Below are positions 61,701 to 64,000 of a stretch of 64,000 nt of DNA, piece by piece. The stretch's first letter is position 1, and the number at the start of each line of letters is the position of its first letter. Source of the DNA: Archangium primigenium (GTDB lineage Bacteria > Myxococcota > Myxococcia > Myxococcales > Myxococcaceae); NCBI RefSeq assembly GCF_016904885.1, contig NZ_JADWYI010000001.1, positions 6,076,001 to 6,140,000 on the forward strand, given 5' to 3'. Made by a program: the position numbers and the translations under genes. Below the pieces are notes generated by a model that did not search any database, was not told the DNA's origin, and saw only the letters and a program-made list of their open reading frames with translations.

Positions 61701-64000
61701 GAGCTCCACCTCGGAGGAGAGCTCCACCCGGGTGCCCTGGGGGCTCTCCTGACGCCACGGACGGCCCGCGGGCGGACCCAGCACCTGGCCCCCGGGTCCC
61801 TTCGCCGTCACCGTGGCGACGAGCGGCGACTCCGCTCCGGCGGCCGGGGGCGAGAGGACGCGGGCCATGAACGCGAGCGGCAGGCGGTAGCTCCCGCCCG
61901 ACGTCAACACCACGGACTGGCCCTCGACGAGCAGGCCCGAGTCCAGCGTGAGGGCGACGGCCTGCTCGCGCGGTCCCGCCACGTACCCGGACGCCACCAC
62001 CTGGACGGGGGTGATGCCCGGCGGATTGAGCCAGGACGCGCCCGGCACCAGGCCCTGGGCGGTGCGGCCCGGCGAGGCACTGGCTGGAGGCGCCGACGCC
62101 TCGGGGAGCATCAGATAGCCGAAGTACTCGAGCGAGCCGGCCTCCACGGGCGCCGCGGAGACGAGCCGCGTGCCGTCCGCGTTCACGGTGGCCAGGCCCA
62201 CCGGACGCAGCCGCAGCGCGTCGGGCGCGTAGGCGAACAGCAAGGCCTGGTGGCCGGGAGGGGCCGCGTCGCGGTTGGGCAGGCGCAGCGTCACGGGCGC
62301 CACCAGTCGCGTGCCCGCGGGCTGGAGCTGCCACAGCCTCGCGGGGCCCACCGTCCCCTCGAAGGGCACCGGTCGCGCCAGCGCGGGCAGCGCGGTGGCC
62401 GTCACCACGCCCCGGGTGGTGCCGTCCGCGAACGTCAGTCCCCCCGCGGGAATGTCCACCTCCAGCGCGCCGTGCTTCCCACCCAAAGCGAGGTGCACGG
62501 GCCCCGCCGTGTCCACCGTCTCGGCGGAGGCCAGGTCCACGGGAACCCGCATCAGCGGGGCGTCCACGTTGTCCCGCTCCGCCTCCACCGCGAAGCCGCG
62601 CCGCACCGTGGGGTACTGCGTCCCCGGGGCCGCCGCGCCGCCCTCGTAGCGCAGCACCACCGGGCCCGCCGTCACGCCCGCCAGCGCCCAGGTGCCGTCC
62701 GGCCCCGTGTGCGTGGACACCCCCTGCCCCTCCACCTCGATCCGCACGTCCGGCTGGGGCTCGTGGTGCTCGTCCACCACGGCGCCACTCAACCGCGTCA
62801 GCGGCCGACGCACCGTGAAGCCGCTGCGGAACTCCCCCTGCATCCCCGGCCCCTGGACCGCCTCCACCCCCGCCACGCGCACCTGGAGCGTCGCCGACTC
62901 CGGCAGCGGCTCGCGGGCGATGAAGGACACCGTCTGGCCTCCCGGCGCCACCGACCAGCCCCCCGCGAGCGGCAGGCCCTGGGCGAGCACCGTGAAGCCG
63001 CCCCGCACCGACTCCGCCTTCACCGGCTTGTTGAAGGCCACGTTCACCAGCGCGTCCGGCGCCACGCCCTCGCGCTGGTCCGGCGGATCCACGCCCGTGA
63101 CGGTCAGCGGCTCGGTGCGGGCATCCCGGTAGCGCACTCGTACGGAGGCCGTGCCGGTGAGGCCCAGCGAGTCGCGCGCCCGCAGGGCGATGACGTTCTC
63201 CCCGAGCGCCAGCGGCACCTGGGCCGTGTACTCGCCCGGGCCCGACAGGGTGGCGAGGCCCGTGCCGATGTGCACCTCGGCCAGGGGGTTCACGGCCTCC
63301 ACGCGCACCGTCACCCGCACCACCGGCTCGCGCGCCTCCGCGCCCTCCGCCGGCTCCAGCACGCGCAGCCTCGGCGGCATTCCGTCCACGCGCACCGTGC
63401 GGCTCACGTGCGAGCGGTTGCCCGCCAGGTCCACCGCCTCCACGTCGAGCGTGTTGTCCCCGGGCGTCAGCGGCACCGAGGCGGAGAAGTGTCCGCCCAG
63501 CACGGGCGTGGGCTCCCCGTTCACGCTCACGCCCGCCAGGTGCGCATCCCCGGCGAGGCCCTCCACGAGCAAGGGAGACTCGGACACGACCGTCACCGGC
63601 TGCTCGGGTTGGAGCACCTCGAGGAACGGCGGCGTCTGGTCCACCCGCACCGCGCGGCGCGCCTCCGCGCTCCGGCCGAGCGCGTCCACCACCCGCACCC
63701 GCAGCAGGGTGGCGCCCTCGGGCAGGGCCAGCGCGGTGGAGAACTGGCGTCCCGTTACCGCCACGGGCACCTCCTCCACCGTCACCTGGAACGGCGCGGT
63801 GCCCCGCTCCACGCGGCCCAGCACCGGCACGCGCGCCTGCCCCCACAAGCTGTCCTCCGCCGGTGAGACGAGCACCAGCTCCGGCGGCGCCTCCCCTTCC
63901 CCGCCCGCGTCGGGTGGCCCGCCCGCGTCCGGCGTCCCACCGCCCCCGTCGGCCGGAGGCGGCGCTCCCGCGTCGGGCGTCTCGCCCCCGCTGCCCCCGT
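52800..64000 (-). CDS. Giant Rhs-repeat surface protein with variable C-terminal tip, 5' partial
   Basis: At least 3732 codons; the frame is open to the right edge, and a PDAGG-rich linker there implies a lipoprotein N-terminus outside. From N to C: Ig-like domains and an SbsA-type one (about 62.8-63.9 kb), a carboxypeptidase-regulatory-like segment (SGAVVDEHHEPQPDV), beta-rich region, Rhs entry (FSVPQYAETVSFSRTYSNQNDLP near 58.9 kb), YD repeats to about 54.2 kb, core end NPTRFVDPRGEA (53.82 kb), and a 336-residue tip. The tip holds a second core-like motif (EADPISLQGGANLYAYTD), then IVIVNADHG and NLLCWGGAG. The stop is at 52800. A toxin-delivery role is inferred. Confidence 0.85.
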   Translation of the reverse strand, partial: GGSGGETPDAGAPPPADGGGGTPDAGGPPDAGGEGEAPPELVLVSPAEDSLWGQARVPVLGRVERGTAPFQVTVEEVPVAVTGRQFSTALALPEGATLLRVRVVDALGRSAEARRAVRVDQTPPFLEVLQPEQPVTVVSESPLLVEGLAGDAHLAGVSVNGEPTPVLGGHFSASVPLTPGDNTLDVEAVDLAGNRSHVSRTVRVDGMPPRLRVLEPAEGAEAREPVVRVTVRVEAVNPLAEVHIGTGLATLSGPGEYTAQVPLALGENVIALRARDSLGLTGTASVRVRYRDARTEPLTVTGVDPPDQREGVAPDALVNVAFNKPVKAESVRGGFTVLAQGLPLAGGWSVAPGGQTVSFIAREPLPESATLQVRVAGVEAVQGPGMQGEFRSGFTVRRPLTRLSGAVVDEHHEPQPDVRIEVEGQGVSTHTGPDGTWALAGVTAGPVVLRYEGGAAAPGTQYPTVRRGFAVEAERDNVDAPLMRVPVDLASAETVDTAGPVHLALGGKHGALEVDIPAGGLTFADGTTRGVVTATALPALARPVPFEGTVGPARLWQLQPAGTRLVAPVTLRLPNRDAAPPGHQALLFAYAPDALRLRPVGLATVNADGTRLVSAAPVEAGSLEYFGYLMLPEASAPPASASPGRTAQGLVPGASWLNPPGITPVQVVASGYVAGPREQAVALTLDSGLLVEGQSVVLTSGGSYRLPLAFMARVLSPPAAGAESPLVATVTAKGPGGQVLGPPAGRPWRQESPQGTRVELSSEVELVPGTTQLTLAASTARGRDSVRVDAELTVDPRAAPDGGAAWRLRVHRVSASSAEGLEANGLVRFAGMPVFLEGTWGNGAAVSGPDGRFVTTIPHLSSFFLPPTLVRACVNLPPWPRVRAWTDAAGRVQTQLFTNAAIAECAPVSEVWFTQEQVATGVISLDARYLHGQLTFVDREGHPLPPACESSREPGTGRVLGLSPEEVRTTEVHFFLEQDPREPIATYTVAHPFDCDATPASGAQARYAQLRMGPSALRWMGDAVPPSLRRNATRLVPGDRLVVFAINHATGHAGLDTVTVPPIVGSTRDADGRCAADDAAGGPLTVIEGGQSVPLSRCTLQELGIPADLRLYPPEIDVRVDRRARAQGVERPMEASLVRHGGAATTRDEFIRIVTDWRVRRAPAPARPAPVPRPPAEASCDGGVKEDGGGCAPGRLVDEGLPGHVLERYCAEFTPPLTDEQRAVCLKDDRALSPVPAGVPPLAGRVVRITGSAVEEPVVATFPVPPGRSTSTVQTALRLVGQDGRAVELNNLPRANHYVQVVGHSVFPRDLNHDGVLQPAERNAPPPDFSDGVGAPGLPRAAVQLKNVYRSLETDGGARVERYDRAREHEFRVLEVGSAEVSARTDRETRPLWDGGTSGTPPAASLEDVSYAFLLHLLAPGDPGRAETLSGEYALRLGSDAFGIECPIEVDAARGTLRGSCEGEYVPEVLSASDVVYLEVYLRGNAENVLYRFNFDGLSLREDYVGVASAFTAARSVEEAQGRPVLDRPISQLNEAHFFLGPQQLERGRVRLCTTEDCGGSNALIKEALLHWTGTGGYTVQDVAGGRATARLVQETAAGAGGARHLRLALPASLTAMPGTDTSPSGIYLVTDAELPRPKHDSLRLGIPRGRFQGLTARAPGQPSVDGIGLADLRLSFTHTDFSVPQYAETVSFSRTYSNQNDLPSALGVGWRHEHDGFVWEETLGRYVVVLGGQAWGFNTCLQVDAAALTARQCQTDKTHGMSLEVTGRGVEVTTEYGHVYRFDRPAVKRDQEGRRKWLLTKFHDGHGRGESEGWTHFTYAEETNRLTRVERTPGALALEFKYCADFSQEDCTGLPADASGLLKALARREGFKLLAGVVLSQGGAPLHTVRFTHDTWGNLLEAERTTDPPAQRWRYTYAPVPGGLPGRDASRALNELSEARLEVAGQPQWKAVYTRGGAECYAHLEDFECVTGVTSTGSQGQPLTVRGSTGERTVTLPEGALTRMGLNDYGNALTTRMGSLPARTMTWPSSTRGGEVRLASSRSAKGRTVEFLADERLRAQGLQVPGASDVAGLTGPLVSVTSRSARGQPEAGTLSTAAGSTAWSTPRTVAGDVMGMTVGTGKDAVSLFSRTLDAEGRVLTETDATGTTSTWSFGGPLQLPLSAQVRRGDDARGLVLEYDAFGRLTRRRDQRTGAEETWTHDGQGHVLRHARSGEPAEVWTYAYAYGDQRLTVTERLEGVASTRTSVFQEGLLTGETVAAAGASLTRAYTYEGGRLTSRTDERGVVWAHTYDDAGRLTALTANGQPAESYGLDADGQVTALTDREGRTIHIGYDTLGQPISWRYEDGHQEQVRRDARGAIVWQRSGSPGAASEHVFDQQVDALGRVLSTRSASGGAGGVDLRATYDAAGRVLTREDLTLGLRETFAYEDALGRLTRHTRDIRSGAGVLPWEELRAYTDEGGRTQIAIQRTIGTGEGARTESQTRVLDALGRVLSEEVPGEGRVDFTHDARGRVLTRQHPVLGTVTQTYDGLGHLLSRDEPGGVRTTYTTDARGLVLTQQGPHAQERWTFAYDDFGRMQRRELAAAGSTPAAVWSYTYPGAGDVVETNPVGTIVTQRFNSRALLLSEQRGPRTTAYAYDGTWARSRTVTEGNWTSRETREFDDLGRALAEVEHGEPFYTYSATTRWTGRSATRTERWASSGAQTRESTSGVEVDSLGNVVAVEQGGLRDAWTYDAAGVLAREALAGRPETRFAYTEGRLARREQGPETTLFGYDGAGRLVSELDPSGRARTLQYDAQGQVKQERFGTEAEGLTTEYTYDPGGFLASATRGGARRVYTHGPRGELQSVEQPGGLGRFVYQYDALLQLTSLTPPAGGTAPETFAYDALGRTLRRTRGLSVWVTHWANGTSTTLDPNGDRVERTYDGRERVAREQYQPGSQSQPYTDLTAVTYAYDGRDRLLSAQETRQSGPVSQVYGYDARHRLVSLQRGGDLVTYAYTDSGQKRTVTSPSGTVHYAYDAQDRLRSVTSSQGPAVTVEWEPGGLLSKVSGNGVVEQYVHDGAARVRSITSTREASPLLRYEYTYDDRGNQTEERYTGPTSSTPEVTRYGYDLADRLTGVGYPTGEAELYGLGGEGSRREEKRVEGYLGSLGPDGLAQASNPTRHWKYSYDSSGGLHRIEDVLTGGVEAQVTTDEGGRVVSEVRGGTTRRYGWDAGGRLTRIQRLGAEPTVEATYLYGFDGLRRSRSSGGGTTRYVWGADDELLEEGPAAGPRLLYAGSTVGVVAVGGERLLHDALGSVVGRVGTSTQVSRYGAWGDVRAGGTPDASGPSLAYAGQSLDAVAGLSYAQQRWYDAGTGRFLSQDPVAGKLDTPEGLHAWAYAQGNPTRFVDPRGEAAFLAYAYGKYLRNRDARESVHQNVKALHEKATQKTEAVADYVLEKTGSPALAAIVHTGGTIVVGVPFGGAAMVADPIASAKENIADIKVPSTLRERLPGQGLDSETGIYQNNHRNYPPEIRRHAEADPISLQGGANLYAYTDANPKLRSGPLVLTPKVPVPTVVTDVRKLSQALTQKPIVIVNADHGAQCASDECKKAGNTNFGIFSTMGWFGFGEKHFFWPNNMPASVKTKIFVNLLCWGGAGAMGPQFLEAGGRVYIGAVNQPSAFTTSKNIEGITNLLNQKPNVTGSQMADELNMMSCRGTNPNISLEECRRHQTRRMAPNWVCQGNCDTPLSDVFSQ

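Noticed and set aside
54480-63866. Open frame of more than 3100 codons antisense to the Rhs gene
   Set aside because: Shadow of high-GC codon use on the opposite strand; His/Arg/Gly-rich with no domain pattern.
1-64000. CRISPR array, rRNA operon or insertion sequence
   Set aside because: No regularly spaced direct repeats, no rRNA signature and no transposase were seen on reading both strands; weak HTH-like fragments near 34.25 kb were too short to call.

Overview
The window is GC-rich DNA (roughly 70%) with strong G/C third-position bias and tightly packed, often start-stop-overlapping genes. Gene content points to a delta-proteobacterial myxobacterium, probably of the Cystobacter/Archangium/Melittangium group: a giant Rhs protein with PDAGG-type linkers, a SitA-like lipoprotein with an SMI1/KNR4 partner, a cytochrome lipoprotein with PKD domains, and a sigma-54-type promoter. 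The genus is an inference; no rRNA is present.

Layout. 1-16 kb is mostly core metabolism on the minus strand: pyrB-pyrC-carA plus a hypothetical gene, lepA-lepB, nucleotide-sugar enzymes (an epimerase, UDP-glucuronate decarboxylase coupled to a ribbon-helix-helix protein, manA with a clear terminator), a SPOR protein, mnmA and a tRNA nucleotidyltransferase. thiD reads the other way. 16-28 kb holds catabolic and secondary-metabolism genes, each group with a LysR regulator: an acyl-CoA dehydrogenase/SDR/APH-kinase/histidine-phosphatase operon that resembles a split ACAD11 or lva 4-hydroxyacid pathway, a LigB-type dioxygenase, a methyltransferase, and a two-gene FAD/PLP module.

28.5-34.4 kb is accessory DNA around a tRNA-Arg(CCU) gene. 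It contains a lipoprotein toxin/immunity pair, a gene remnant, a HEPN-type protein flanked by inverted copies of a hairpin, a small membrane (holin-like) protein, a coiled-coil gene interrupted by an amber codon, and an alkyltransferase-like protein. Codon use is weaker and GC lower there than in the flanks, as expected of prophage or island debris.

34.4-40.1 kb is a six-gene minus-strand operon with overlapping or nearly abutting genes (GNAT-like, WS/DGAT-condensation-like, isoprenylcysteine-methyltransferase-like, fatty-acid desaturase, CapA-like, haem-oxygenase-like). It looks like an uncharacterised lipid or small-molecule pathway. 40.2-50.7 kb carries a GH2 enzyme with duplicated AbfB modules, tesA divergent from ybbAB-type ABC genes, fxsA, a 32-residue membrane peptide, and a flavin monooxygenase/TetR pair sharing two operator palindromes.

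51.1-64 kb contains a Pro/Thr/Ala-rich protein behind a sigma-54-type promoter with upstream repeats, and then an Rhs gene of more than 11 kb whose 5' end lies outside the window. Its C-terminal tip differs in composition from the rest, carries a second degenerate Rhs core motif, and has a possible caspase/CHAT-like His-Gly / Cys pair. This tip and the six-gene operon are the best candidates for undescribed biology here.
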